DNA of 64,000 bases from Arcticibacter sp. (GTDB taxonomy: Bacteria; Bacteroidota; Bacteroidia; 2-12-FULL-35-15): contig JAJNQB010000019.1 of NCBI GenBank assembly GCA_021155045.1, forward strand, positions 186,001-250,000, given 5' to 3'. A program made the translations under genes and the position numbers. The notes under the pieces are model-generated. The model was given only the letters and a program-made list of their open reading frames with translations, was not told the DNA's origin and made no database searches. Below, piece by piece: positions 1 to 9,400 of the stretch (positions are counted from its first letter, which is position 1; every line of letters begins with the position of its first letter).

Positions 1-3000
1 TTGCTCCTTCCGATTTTCTTCCATCGTAGGTTAAGTTCAATTGTAAATTATTCGAAAGATTGCGTTGGTAGCTTAATCCCCAAGTAATATTTTGCCCTAC
101 ACGCAAAGCATCAAGCATTTCAAATGCAAGGGCAGTATTTTGTAAATCGTTGTATTTAATTTGTATAAAATTTGCTTTTGCATTTAAACTTCCTTTTTGC
201 AATACATTGTATTTTATTTCTACACCATAATCTTGTAGCATAGAATGTTGTCCGCCTTGTTCTACTTTATTTTGCTTGTCGGTATATTTGAATGATAATG
301 AGGCACGGAAAGAAGTATTGGGTTGATAATTTATTCTTGGTTCGGCTTCAAAATAAACTACTTTATAATTTCGTGTTATAAAATACTGTGATGTGTTTGC
401 TTTTGTTCCATCCTTGTATAGAATGTTTAAACTAAATTTTTGTCCCATGTTCAAACGCATTTTTGCTTCTTTGTAAATATTGCTTCTGGATTCAAATCCA
501 TTAATCAATTGATTTTTATTTCTTACATCTTGGTAGGTTACATCTAATCCAAACACACTTCCCATTTGATTTATAAATAATGTATTTCTAAACAATGCAT
601 TTAATGCAATCAAAGTACTATCATTTGTTTCTGCTAAAAAAGGATTGTATGCTTTTGATAAATCATTTTCATTTGATTTTCTATCTACACGATACGTTGT
701 TTGGTTTGCGAATCGAGAAACAAAACCTCTTGCACCTTTTTTGCTTCCCCATATTGCAGCAGGTTTTATCATGAGCGATTGACTAAATTGGTTGCTGTAT
801 GTTTTTATGTATTCATTGGTTGGTGTGTAAACTTTTATGTATTTAGCTTGGTCAGGGAACGGAGAAATTTCAAATTCGTTCAACTCTTTTATTCCGTTTT
901 CGTTATAATCTATCCAAGTGTAAATCCCCTGCCCAGGTGAAACCTCAATAAATGAAAACTCTCTTTTCAATTCTAATCCCGAACCTATTTCATAAAACGT
1001 ATTCGAAAAAATAAATCCTTTGAGCAAACGTAAATTATATTCAATCCTTCCAACCAATGTATTGTCAGGCTTTTGAGAAGTTATGGCAGAATCATTTATA
1101 ACCAAAGTACGATAAGCAGCATTAATTTTTAATTGGCTATTTTGATTTTGATACGTTTCGAAATACGCACCATAGCTTTCTCCTGTTGCTGATAAATTCA
1201 AATTGGTTGTTCCTAAATTATTCTTAACAGCATAATCTGTTCTGTTTTTATAATACACTCCATATCTGTATTTTGATGTGTCTGCATTTTGAATAAAGCC
1301 TTGCCACTCCCAAAATTTATAGCTTGTTGTAAGTAAGGAATCTTTTCGTGATAAAGAAAATTTATTTTGTTCAAACTCATCTTTGAATCCAAGCGTAAAC
1401 CATTTTATTTTTTGTGTTACTCCACTTTTGTGTCGGTAAAAATCAGTATTGGAAGAGCTTAATGAACTCAACAAGCTTCCATCATAATTTAAGCTAAATC
1501 CTTTTTTTGAATAATTTATTTGAGCATTGTGTTTGTTTGCATTGTAATTGTTCCCTTCAAAAAAAGCATTGAATCGATAAATGGCTGTTGCATTTTTTTT
1601 ATTAGTAAATCCTGTTGCAACACCCACGATATGCTGGTCAAAAATTTGAGAAATATTTTTTCTATTCCAATCTCTATCAAATTCAATTGTTCTGAAACGT
1701 TCAATAGGCGCAAAATATTTTTGTATGTATTCGTAATTTACATTGGCTATCAAATAATTTATTCGAGTAACTGTATCAATGGATTTTGTTCTTGACAATA
1801 AAATATTATTATCAAAATTCATTTTTAATGCATAGCCAACATCATCATTACTATTTGCAGATGAAAAGGTATTAATATCATTGTTGCTCAATGCTCCTTC
1901 AACATTTAGTTTGCTATTCGGACTAAAAGCATATTCAATACCAGCAGTTACCATTTGTTTCATCTTAGGAGTAATCAATTGTACTACCGGCTCGTAATTT
2001 CCTTGTGGTGTGTTTGTAATGGTATCAGGCATTACCCACTTAAAAACTTTTCCGTTTGCAGTAGAAGTTATTTGAACATAATTCCCTTTGTTTATTCCAA
2101 CATTACTAAATGTTACTCTGTAATGCGCGCTATCGCTGTTGATATTGTATGTAAAAACATTAGGATAGAAATGAGTTCCAATAGTTGTGTCTTGTTTGTA
2201 ATACAACACTTCACTATTGTTAAACGCGACACTATCAAAGCTTGGAAACACTGCCAAAGAAAGCGTATCGCCAATTTGTGATAACAAACGTTTTTGTTGT
2301 GGCGTTAAATCTTGCTGCAAGGGCTGATTTTTACTGTCTTGCTCAGAATAAACATTAAAATGAATTTTCATTTTATTTTGTTCGTAGTCATTTCCAAAAT
2401 GAACCAATGAGCGCGCATAATTTTTATCGCTGTATTGAAATTCAACTATAATACGTTTGTCTTTGGTGATTAATTGTTTAGCAGTAAATGTAATTTCAGA
2501 AGTATTGTAATTAATAATGTAATCATTCTCTTGCCCTCTATCCAAAAGCCTTCCGTCAATATATACTTTTTCTGTTCCAGATAAAATAATGATAAACAAT
2601 TCGTTTTCTGCGCCACGCAAACGATAAGGCCCTTGATTGTTTTCTATTCCTTGAATTTGATTCCTTGCAAATTTTCCTCGCGATACAGCAGCACTAATAG
2701 TGGTTGTATATAAGCCAACTTTTGTTTTATCTGTATTTTCTTTATTGGTTTCCATTGCTGTTGTAAAACTTAAACCTTGTGCTTTTTTATAAAAATTCAT
2801 AAAATAACTTTGTGGTCGCATCAACTGAAAATCACCAGCAATTAATTTTGTTCTGTCTTTCGAAAGTTGAATAAATACCTTGTCAAACTCTTGCAATTGC
2901 TGCGTATTTCCATCGGCTTGTATCGGAATATTATTATCTGTGGCGGCTAATAAAATTTCAACATCGTTACTCAACTTTCCCGATAACTGCAAATTCAAAT

Positions 3001-3493
3001 TAGAATTCACAACCATATCTTGATTTGTTCCTACGGTAATTCCTCTGGAAATACTTCCGCTTTTATTTAGTCCTTCTGTTTTAAAAATATCATCCGTTTT
3101 GCTTTCTACTTTGTAATTAAACTGGCTAAAATTTCCAAACATATCAGGACGAATATTTGCAACATCCTTATGTTTTGTTTCTTTTGAAAACAAATAAGGA
3201 AAGGTTTTGTAGGAAGTTTGGAGCGAATCTAATTTAATATTTTGTTCGGTTAATTTTTTTTTATCAAATAACACCAAACCATCCATATATTTTACTTTGT
3301 AAAAAGTGGTATCCAATAAATTTCCATCGTTTGTTTTAATTTGTAATGAGCCTGGAACAAGGCTCAACGAATCTAGTTTTATGGTATCGGCAAAAACAAT
3401 TGTTTTAATACGGTTATTGCTCGTGCTTTGCGAAAAAGCACAAGTAATTATATTTGTGAAAAACAGTGTAAATAATAATCGTTTCAACAACAC
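1..3493 (-). CDS. Large outer-membrane beta-barrel protein, partial (3' end outside window)
   Basis: An open frame runs on the minus strand from a GTG at 3493 to the window edge, at least 1164 residues. I checked the frame at the 5' end, near 2878 and at position 4. The N-terminus is a signal peptide (hydrophobic stretch ending CAFSQ). After about residue 100 comes a conserved-looking stretch with SGSISRGITVG and LQLSGKLSNDVEI, followed by many alternating polar/aromatic strands of the kind seen in outer-membrane barrels. The last visible residues (LNLTYDGRKSEG) resemble a final barrel strand, so probably only a few codons are missing. GTG is chosen because it precedes the signal peptide; TTG codons at 3490 and 3487 are alternatives. 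I do not recognise a named family. It is divergent from exonuclease III with a 57-bp gap. Role unknown; surface location is inferred. Confidence 0.75.
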   Translation of the reverse strand, partial: MLLKRLLFTLFFTNIITCAFSQSTSNNRIKTIVFADTIKLDSLSLVPGSLQIKTNDGNLLDTTFYKVKYMDGLVLFDKKKLTEQNIKLDSLQTSYKTFPYLFSKETKHKDVANIRPDMFGNFSQFNYKVESKTDDIFKTEGLNKSGSISRGITVGTNQDMVVNSNLNLQLSGKLSNDVEILLAATDNNIPIQADGNTQQLQEFDKVFIQLSKDRTKLIAGDFQLMRPQSYFMNFYKKAQGLSFTTAMETNKENTDKTKVGLYTTTISAAVSRGKFARNQIQGIENNQGPYRLRGAENELFIIILSGTEKVYIDGRLLDRGQENDYIINYNTSEITFTAKQLITKDKRIIVEFQYSDKNYARSLVHFGNDYEQNKMKIHFNVYSEQDSKNQPLQQDLTPQQKRLLSQIGDTLSLAVFPSFDSVAFNNSEVLYYKQDTTIGTHFYPNVFTYNINSDSAHYRVTFSNVGINKGNYVQITSTANGKVFKWVMPDTITNTPQGNYEPVVQLITPKMKQMVTAGIEYAFSPNSKLNVEGALSNNDINTFSSANSNDDVGYALKMNFDNNILLSRTKSIDTVTRINYLIANVNYEYIQKYFAPIERFRTIEFDRDWNRKNISQIFDQHIVGVATGFTNKKNATAIYRFNAFFEGNNYNANKHNAQINYSKKGFSLNYDGSLLSSLSSSNTDFYRHKSGVTQKIKWFTLGFKDEFEQNKFSLSRKDSLLTTSYKFWEWQGFIQNADTSKYRYGVYYKNRTDYAVKNNLGTTNLNLSATGESYGAYFETYQNQNSQLKINAAYRTLVINDSAITSQKPDNTLVGRIEYNLRLLKGFIFSNTFYEIGSGLELKREFSFIEVSPGQGIYTWIDYNENGIKELNEFEISPFPDQAKYIKVYTPTNEYIKTYSNQFSQSLMIKPAAIWGSKKGARGFVSRFANQTTYRVDRKSNENDLSKAYNPFLAETNDSTLIALNALFRNTLFINQMGSVFGLDVTYQDVRNKNQLINGFESRSNIYKEAKMRLNMGQKFSLNILYKDGTKANTSQYFITRNYKVVYFEAEPRINYQPNTSFRASLSFKYTDKQNKVEQGGQHSMLQDYGVEIKYNVLQKGSLNAKANFIQIKYNDLQNTALAFEMLDALRVGQNITWGLSYQRNLSNNLQLNLTYDGRKSEGA

Positions 3494-3550
3494 AAATTTA
3501 AAGGTAGTATTTTATACATTTGTTTCATCTAAAATTGTAAACGAATAAAT

Positions 3551-4318
3551 ATGGCAAAAATTATAACATACAACGTAAATGGAATTCGTTCGGCTATGGG
3601 CAAAGGCTTGTTAGAGTGGATAAAAGCTAGTAATCCCGATGTAATTTGTTTTCAGGAATTAAAGGCAGAACCATCTCAAATTGATGTTACTGTTTTCGAA
3701 AAAATGGGATACAATCATTATTGGTATCCTGCACAAAAAAAGGGGTACAGCGGTGTTGCCATTTTATCAAAACAAAAACCAACACATGTTGAATACGGGT
3801 GCGGAACAAAAATATATGATGACGAAGGGCGCATTCTAAGGGCAGATTTTGGAGCTGTTTCTGTTATGAGTGTATATCATCCAAGCGGGAGTAGTGGCGA
3901 AGAAAGGCAAGCATTTAAGATGAAATGGTTAGATTTTTTTCAAAAATACATTGATAATTTAAAAAAAGACTACAAAAATTTAATCATTTGTGGCGATTAC
4001 AATATCTGCCACCAAGCAATTGATATTCATAATCCAAAGAGCAATGCCAATAGCAGTGGTTTTTTACCCGAAGAACGAGAATGGATTGATGGGTTCATGA
4101 AATCGGGGTTTATTGATAGCTTTCGATTTTTTAACAAAGAACCACACAACTATAGTTGGTGGAGTTTTAGAGCCAATGCAAGAGCAAAAAATTTAGGCTG
4201 GAGAATAGATTATAATTTGGTGAGTAACAATTTAGAATCTAAGCTAAAAAGAGCTGCAATATTACCAGAAGCAAAACATTCTGACCATTGCCCTGTTATG
4301 CTCGAAATTGATTTTTAA
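3551..4318 (+). CDS. xth: Exodeoxyribonuclease III
   Basis: Class II AP endonuclease / 3'-5' exonuclease of base excision repair, acting on abasic sites in the cytoplasm. The 255-residue length is normal for bacterial ExoIII. Metal and catalytic motifs are visible in order: NVNGIRSA near residue 8, QELKAE with the metal-binding Glu at residue 36, GDYNI near residue 150, WRIDY late in the protein, and the terminal SDHCP with the Asp-His pair at about residues 245-246. It starts with ATG and stands alone, divergent from the large barrel gene. No terminator hairpin with a T-run follows directly, although an inverted repeat lies 127 bp downstream. Confidence 0.97.
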   Translation: MAKIITYNVNGIRSAMGKGLLEWIKASNPDVICFQELKAEPSQIDVTVFEKMGYNHYWYPAQKKGYSGVAILSKQKPTHVEYGCGTKIYDDEGRILRADFGAVSVMSVYHPSGSSGEERQAFKMKWLDFFQKYIDNLKKDYKNLIICGDYNICHQAIDIHNPKSNANSSGFLPEEREWIDGFMKSGFIDSFRFFNKEPHNYSWWSFRANARAKNLGWRIDYNLVSNNLESKLKRAAILPEAKHSDHCPVMLEIDF

Positions 4319-4444
4319 CCGTAATTATGCAGCAAAAAGCTTTGAAAAAGCTGTGTTGTTTGTTTTTTGTGGATAATCCTGATATAGAAAATCACCTTTT
4401 AGGAGAGGAGTAGCGCAACCCAAAGGCTTGATTTTATTAATCGT

Positions 4445-4473
4445 TTATTCATTTGAAATTTCCAAATGAATAA
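4445..4473. repeat. Perfect 11-bp inverted repeat between xth and the SBP gene
   Basis: Arms TTATTCATTTG (4445-4455) and CAAATGAATAA (4463-4473) are exact reverse complements with a 7-base centre. It lies just upstream of the -7-like box of the peptide-binding lipoprotein gene. It could be a regulator site or a weak stem-loop; there is no T-run, so an intrinsic terminator is less likely. Confidence 0.5.
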
Positions 4474-4510
4474 TTTGGGTTAAAACACTATGTTATTTAT
4501 ATATATTCTA

Positions 4511-4518
4511 TATATTTG
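4511..4518 (+). promoter_or_regulatory. -7 box for the peptide-binding lipoprotein gene
   Basis: TATATTTG fits the Bacteroidota -7 consensus TAnnTTTG and sits 34 bp before the ATG at 4553. I find no clear -33 TTTG at the usual spacing. Confidence 0.45.
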
Positions 4519-4552
4519 TGATTCAAGAAATTAAAAAAACAAACGATTCAAT

Positions 4553-6304
4553 ATGAAAAAAGTAATTTTCTCATTATTTGCAGTTGCACTTCTTGCATCT
4601 TGTAGCAATGATAACAACACAAATGGAAATTCAAAAAAAGCCAATGGTGGCGTGTATTACGGAGGAGTTTTCAGAACAAATGAAGTGGAAGATTTTAGAA
4701 ATCTTTACCCATTAAATATTACTGAAGTTACCTCACACCGTATTGCTAATCAAGTGTACGAAGGATTAGTAAAACTTAATCAAACTGATTTATCTGTTGT
4801 TCCTGCGTTAGCAGAAAAATGGGAAAAAAGTGCTGATGCAATACAATGGACTTTCTTTTTACGTAAAGGAGTAAAATTCCATGACGACCCTTGTTTTGCT
4901 GATGGCAAAGGAAGAGAAGTTAATGCAAAAGATTTTAAATATTGCTTCGATTTACTTTGTACTTCCAATGCAGAAAACCAACAATTCGGCAACAGTTTTA
5001 AAGATCGTGTTGTAGGAGCAAATGAGTACTATCAGTCCACTATCGATAAAAAACCTTTAGCAGGAGGTGTTTCAGGAGTAAAAGTGGTTGATGACTATAC
5101 CATTCAAATTACATTAATTCGTCCATTTGCTGGATTCCTTAACATTTTAAGCACACCAGGAGGATATTTGTACCCGCAAGAAGCATACGAAAAATATGGT
5201 GTGGATATGCGTGTAAAATGTGTTGGTACTGGTCCTTTCCAAGTAAAAAGCATTAAAGAAGGTGAAGCTGTTATCCTAGAGCGAAACCCTAATTATTGGA
5301 ATGTAGATGAATTTGGAAATCAATTGCCTTATTTAGATGCTGTTAAATATACTTTCATCAAAGAGAAAAAATCAGAATTATTGGAGTTCAAACGTGGAAA
5401 CTTAGATATGATTTTCCGTTTACCGATTGAAATGATTCCAGATATTTTAGGAGAACTTGACCATGCAAAAGAAGGCAACAAGCCTTTTGAGATGCAAGTG
5501 GTTCCTGCCATGAGTATATTTTATTATGGTTTCCAACACCAAAGCGACATTTTTGGTAAAAAAGAAGTTCGTTTAGCATTTAACTATGCTATCGACCGTG
5601 AAAAAATTGTAAACTATACCTTACAAGGTGAAGGAATTCCAGGGAACTACGGAATTGTTCCACCTTCATTTGCTAACTATGATTCAAAAAGTTTAAAAGG
5701 ATATAATTTTGATGTAGATAAAGCACGTAAGTATATGGAAAAAGCAGGTTATCCAAATGGAAAAGGATTTCCAAAACTTACCTTGCAAATTAACAGTGGA
5801 GGTGGCGATAGAAATGTTCAAACGGCTGAGGTTATCCAAAAAATGTTGAAAGAAAACTTAAACATTGATGTAGAAATAAATGTTATGCCATTTGCTGAAC
5901 ACTTAGAAAGCATTGAAACAGGAAAAGCATTATTTTGGAGAACAGGATGGGTTGCTGATTATCCGGATCCTGAAACATTCTTAACATTACTATACAGTAA
6001 ACATATTCCTGAAAAATTATCAGATAAATCATACTTAAATTCTGTGCGTTATCGTAGTGCAAAATTCGATTCATTATTTGTTGCTGCAATGCAAGAAGTA
6101 GATGATGCAAAACGTATGGCATTATACTTACAAGCTGACCAAATTGCCATTGATGACGCTGCTATCATGCCAATTTTCTATGATGAAAATTATCGTTTAG
6201 TACAATCAAATATTCGCAATAATGCAGCAAACGCAATGGAATATCGTGATTTTACTCGTGTTTACATTGAACCACAAGAAGAAAAATCAGAAGCTAAAAA
6301 ATAA
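4553..6304 (+). CDS. Oligopeptide-type ABC transporter substrate-binding lipoprotein
   Basis: SBP_bac_5 (OppA/DppA-like) protein, 583 residues, typical for the family. The N-terminus is a lipoprotein signal with lipobox LLASC, lipidated Cys at residue 17. Family features are clear: a start resembling GGVFRTNEVEDFRNLYP, EGLVKLN, LAEKWEKSADAIQWTFFLRKG in the N-lobe, NYAIDREKIV in the middle, and WVADYPDPETFL in the C-lobe. Such proteins bind peptides, nickel or other small ligands in the periplasm. No permease or ATPase gene is adjacent, and a strong terminator follows at once, so it is a monocistronic orphan binding protein. The ligand cannot be told from sequence. Confidence 0.93.
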   Translation: MKKVIFSLFAVALLASCSNDNNTNGNSKKANGGVYYGGVFRTNEVEDFRNLYPLNITEVTSHRIANQVYEGLVKLNQTDLSVVPALAEKWEKSADAIQWTFFLRKGVKFHDDPCFADGKGREVNAKDFKYCFDLLCTSNAENQQFGNSFKDRVVGANEYYQSTIDKKPLAGGVSGVKVVDDYTIQITLIRPFAGFLNILSTPGGYLYPQEAYEKYGVDMRVKCVGTGPFQVKSIKEGEAVILERNPNYWNVDEFGNQLPYLDAVKYTFIKEKKSELLEFKRGNLDMIFRLPIEMIPDILGELDHAKEGNKPFEMQVVPAMSIFYYGFQHQSDIFGKKEVRLAFNYAIDREKIVNYTLQGEGIPGNYGIVPPSFANYDSKSLKGYNFDVDKARKYMEKAGYPNGKGFPKLTLQINSGGGDRNVQTAEVIQKMLKENLNIDVEINVMPFAEHLESIETGKALFWRTGWVADYPDPETFLTLLYSKHIPEKLSDKSYLNSVRYRSAKFDSLFVAAMQEVDDAKRMALYLQADQIAIDDAAIMPIFYDENYRLVQSNIRNNAANAMEYRDFTRVYIEPQEEKSEAKK

Positions 6305-6327
6305 ACAGATAAAATATTTTAAAAAAA

Positions 6328-6361
6328 AGAGGCTGCCTTTCTGAGGTAGCCTCTTTTTTTT
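6328..6361 (+). terminator. Intrinsic terminator after the SBP gene
   Basis: Stem AGAGGCTGCC (6328-6337) with GGTAGCCTCT (6345-6354), one G-T wobble, 7-base loop, followed by a run of T to 6361. It lies 23 bp after the stop codon. Confidence 0.9.
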
Positions 6362-6377
6362 ATGAAGAAAAAACACA

Positions 6378-7535
6378 CTATAAGGTGCCTCTTTTTGCTT
6401 GTTCTCTTTCTATACTTTCGAACAAGGCTTTAAAGTTTCCTGCACCAAATCCTTTTGCTCCCATACGTTGTATTATTTCGTAAAATAATGTTGGTCGGTC
6501 TTCTACTGGCTTGGTAAATATTTGTAATAAATATCCATCTTCATCAGCATCCACAAGTATGGATAGTTCTTGTAATTTTTTGATGTCTTCTTTCATCATA
6601 TCGCGGTGAACTCCCAAGCGTGTTGGTATTTCATCGTAATAAGCTTGTGGTGGTGGAGGTAAAAATTCTACTCCACGTGCTTTTAATGCTGATACTGTTT
6701 TAATAATATCATTTGTAGCTAATGCCAAATGTTGCACTCCTGAACCTTCGTAAAAATCAATGTATTCTTCTATTTGTGATTTCTTTTTTCCTTCTGCGGG
6801 TTCGTTAATTGGAAATTTAATTCGTCCATTTCCATTACTCATTACTTTACTCATTAATGCAGAGTATTCTGTTGTAATTTGTTTGTCGTCAAAAGTTAAA
6901 AAGTTCACAAAGCCCATTACATCTTCATACCATTTTACGGTTGCATTCATTTGGTTCCATCCAACATTTCCCACCATGTGGTCGATAAATTTTAATCCAA
7001 CAGGAGCTGGATTATAATCGCTTTCCCATTTTTTGTAGCCTGGTAAAAAATCACCTTTGTAATTTTTACGTTCTACAAATATGTGAACAGTTTCACCATA
7101 AGTATAAATACCAGAACGAACTACTTCTCCATGTTCATCTTTTTCTACAACAGGTTCCATATAGGATTTAGCTCCACGTTTAATGGTTTCTTCATACGAT
7201 TTGCGAGCATCTTCTACCCAAAGAGCAATTACTTTTACGCCATCGCCATGTTTTTTTACATGTTCACCAATTGCTGAATTGCTTGTTAATGCTGTGGTTA
7301 AAACCAAACGAATTTTATCTTGTTTTAAAACATACGATGTTCGGTCTTTTAAACCTGTTTCTAATCCAGCATAAGCATGTGATTGAAAACCAAATGCTGT
7401 TTTATAATAGTGCGCTGCTTGTTTTGCATTGCCCACATAAAATTCTACATAATCGGTTCCTAATAAAGGAAGAAAGTCTTGTGCTCCTTCAAATATTTTT
7501 TCTAAACCGTATTCTACATTTTTTACTTCTTTCAT
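6378..7535 (-). CDS. hppD: 4-hydroxyphenylpyruvate dioxygenase
   Basis: Fe(II)-dependent enzyme turning 4-hydroxyphenylpyruvate into homogentisate in tyrosine breakdown. At 385 residues it has the usual length and two VOC-fold halves. The three iron ligands are in recognisable motifs: FIDHMVGNV (His, about residue 187), GVQHLALAT (His, about 268) and LFYEIIQRMGAKGFGAGNF (Glu, about 350), the last also a family signature. It is the downstream gene of hmgA on the same strand, its direct partner in the pathway, but the two are separated by a four-helix-bundle gene flanked by inverted repeats. If the genes are cotranscribed, that insert must be read through. Confidence 0.97.
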   Translation of the reverse strand: MKEVKNVEYGLEKIFEGAQDFLPLLGTDYVEFYVGNAKQAAHYYKTAFGFQSHAYAGLETGLKDRTSYVLKQDKIRLVLTTALTSNSAIGEHVKKHGDGVKVIALWVEDARKSYEETIKRGAKSYMEPVVEKDEHGEVVRSGIYTYGETVHIFVERKNYKGDFLPGYKKWESDYNPAPVGLKFIDHMVGNVGWNQMNATVKWYEDVMGFVNFLTFDDKQITTEYSALMSKVMSNGNGRIKFPINEPAEGKKKSQIEEYIDFYEGSGVQHLALATNDIIKTVSALKARGVEFLPPPPQAYYDEIPTRLGVHRDMMKEDIKKLQELSILVDADEDGYLLQIFTKPVEDRPTLFYEIIQRMGAKGFGAGNFKALFESIEREQAKRGTL

Positions 7536-7559
7536 AATTTTGATAATGTGTCAACGTGC

Positions 7560-7578
7560 CAATGTGCAAAAATGCCAA
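7560..7578 (+). repeat. Left terminal inverted repeat of the four-helix-bundle cassette
   Basis: CAATGTGCAAAAATGCCAA matches the reverse complement of 7991-8009 at 18 of 19 positions. It lies in the gap between the hppD start and the four-helix-bundle stop. Confidence 0.75.
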
Positions 7579-7591
7579 TGACTATGACCTG

Positions 7592-7960
7592 TTAAATTTT
7601 TTGTTTACTTGTGTGAATTATTTTTGTTGTAATTTTCATAATTTGATGAAGCGGATCTAAAAGATGAGTTGAAGAAGGAAAACCTTCACATTCGTTACAA
7701 AGAAATAACCAATATTCAAGTTCGTCTGCTTCTTTCATCGCAATTTTTAATTTATGAACGAAATCATTTTTGCTTTCCGCATTTTGAGATTCCTTAATAT
7801 TTGCACCTATACTTGTTCCACATCTTAATATTTGACGCGAAAAGATGTATTTTTTCTGATCTTCTAAAATAAGAGAATACTTAACAATTTCTATTGCAAA
7901 CTCAAAACTTAATTTAAGTATAATATTGTCTTTATATTTTTCTTGTTGGGTAAATTGCAT
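7592..7960 (-). CDS. Four-helix-bundle protein of the 23S rRNA intervening-sequence (S23/IVP) family
   Basis: A 122-residue protein with the family hallmarks: RQILRCGTSIGANIKESQ near residues 43-60, then NAESKNDFVHKL and KEADELEYWL. Predicted all-helical and cytoplasmic, without a signal peptide. The family was named after ORFs in intervening sequences of 23S rRNA genes and is structurally related to the Avd accessory protein of diversity-generating retroelements. Many Bacteroidota carry stand-alone copies whose function is unknown. This copy sits between hmgA and hppD, inside a pair of near-identical inverted repeats (7560-7578 and 7991-8009), which suggests it arrived as a unit. No reverse transcriptase or transposase is nearby. 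Confidence 0.9.
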   Translation of the reverse strand: MQFTQQEKYKDNIILKLSFEFAIEIVKYSLILEDQKKYIFSRQILRCGTSIGANIKESQNAESKNDFVHKLKIAMKEADELEYWLFLCNECEGFPSSTHLLDPLHQIMKITTKIIHTSKQKI

Positions 7961-7990
7961 TTAATTTTCAATAATTTTCATATTTGCTAA

Positions 7991-8009
7991 TTGGCATTTT
8001 GGCACATTG
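7991..8009 (-). repeat. Right terminal inverted repeat of the four-helix-bundle cassette
   Basis: TTGGCATTTTGGCACATTG is the inverted partner of 7560-7578 with a single mismatch. Its outer end stops 3 bp short of the hmgA stop codon (8013-8015). The two repeats bound a 450-bp segment. Confidence 0.75.
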
Positions 8010-8012
8010 AAA

Positions 8013-9170
8013 TTATTCGCACCAAGATTTATAATACTTTCCATCATCAATTTTCATTGCATCTTCGGTAACCATTAGAGGTCTAAAAGTATCAACCATT
8101 ACAGCTAGTTCTTGTGTTTCTTTTTGTCCAATACTTCTTTCATAAGCTCCAGGTGCTGGTCCGTGTGGAATTCCTTTTGGATGCAAAGTAATATGCCCTT
8201 GTTCAATGTTATTTCTGCTCATAAAATCTCCATCTACATAATATAATACTTCATCACTATCAATATTGCTATGATTGTATGGAGCGGGTATTGCTTTTGG
8301 ATGATAATCATACAAGCGTGGACAGAACGAACAAACAACAAAAGTTGCAGTCTCAAATGTTTGATGTACTGGAGGCGGTTGATGAACACGCCCTGTTATT
8401 GGTTCAAAATTATGGATGCTAAACCCAAAAGGGAAATTGTATCCATCCCAACCAACAACATCAAAAGGATGTGTTGCATAAACAACTTCATGCATCATTC
8501 CTTCTTTCTTTATTTTGATTAAAAAATCTCCTTTTTCATCAAATGTTTCTAATTCAAGAGGTAATTTAAAATCACGCTCGCAAAAAGGCGAATGTTCAAG
8601 CAATTGCCCAGATGAACTTTTATATCTTTTTGGAGTATAAAACGGAGCAAATGATTCAACATAAAAAATACGATTATCACTTGTTTCGAAATCAATTTGA
8701 TAAATCATTCCTCTTGGAATAATTAAATAATCGCCATATTCAAATGGAATATTTCCCATAAAAGTACGCAGTGTTCCTTTGCCTTTGTGAATAAAAAGCA
8801 ATTCGTCAGCATCTGCATTTTTGTAAAAATAGTCGCGCAATGATTTTTTAGGTGCGGCTAAACCAATTGTACAATCTCCATTTACAAGCATTGGTTTTCT
8901 GCTATCCAAAAAATCGTCAGCAGGTTTTAATTGAAATCCTTGTAATAAAAGCGATTTGATGTTTTTATCAATAGCAATTTTAGGTGTAACGTTATAGGAT
9001 TTTAAAATTTCTTTTACTTGTGTTGGTCTTTGGGCTTGATAAAGTAAAGATGAATGTCCATTAAAACCTTCTGTCCCAAAAAGTTGTTCATAATAAATAC
9101 CGCCATTGGGTTTGTCAAAAATAGTATGACGTTTTTGCGGAAATTTTCCAAGTTTATGATAGATAGGCAT
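8013..9170 (-). CDS. hmgA: Homogentisate 1,2-dioxygenase
   Basis: Iron-dependent ring-cleaving enzyme that converts homogentisate to maleylacetoacetate, the step after HppD. The open frame extends to 9236, but the ATG at 9170 (MPIYHKLGKFPQKRH) is the likelier start: it gives 385 residues, close to Bacteroidota homologues, and the upstream extension has no family character. Cupin-type motifs are visible: GFNGHSSLLY near the N-terminus, PYNHSNIDSDEVLYYVDGDF carrying the His and Glu iron ligands, and HPKGIPHGP carrying the last His. It is the first gene of the hmgA / four-helix-bundle / hppD run. The rest of the pathway (hydroxylase, isomerase, hydrolase) is not in the window. Confidence 0.96.
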   Translation of the reverse strand: MPIYHKLGKFPQKRHTIFDKPNGGIYYEQLFGTEGFNGHSSLLYQAQRPTQVKEILKSYNVTPKIAIDKNIKSLLLQGFQLKPADDFLDSRKPMLVNGDCTIGLAAPKKSLRDYFYKNADADELLFIHKGKGTLRTFMGNIPFEYGDYLIIPRGMIYQIDFETSDNRIFYVESFAPFYTPKRYKSSSGQLLEHSPFCERDFKLPLELETFDEKGDFLIKIKKEGMMHEVVYATHPFDVVGWDGYNFPFGFSIHNFEPITGRVHQPPPVHQTFETATFVVCSFCPRLYDYHPKAIPAPYNHSNIDSDEVLYYVDGDFMSRNNIEQGHITLHPKGIPHGPAPGAYERSIGQKETQELAVMVDTFRPLMVTEDAMKIDDGKYYKSWCE

Positions 9171-9400
9171 GTTTTTAGTTTTTAAAAAATTTGAAAAGAA
9201 AACTTTATAAGAACAAATGGTTATGTTCTTAAACAAAAGGAAGCGAGGCTACTCTGGGTTGCGTTTTGTAATGCGTTTGATATCAATAATAAAAGATTTA
9301 CCAATTATTTTCATAAAACAAAAATAATAAATAAATCCTACTTTTAAAACTTTAATCCTCTGATTTTCATCATAGATTTATTAATTAGTAATATTGCACA

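Noticed and set aside
701..2281. Several short plus-strand frames in the first 2.3 kb
   Set aside because: All lie opposite the long minus-strand barrel gene, whose frame stays open throughout.
7592..7960. Part of a diversity-generating retroelement
   Set aside because: The protein is related to Avd, but there is no reverse transcriptase, template repeat or variable repeat nearby.
9171..9400. Possible small RNA or leader gene in the hmgA-tatD divergent gap
   Set aside because: AT-rich with no consensus promoter pair, stem-loop or frame that I could support.
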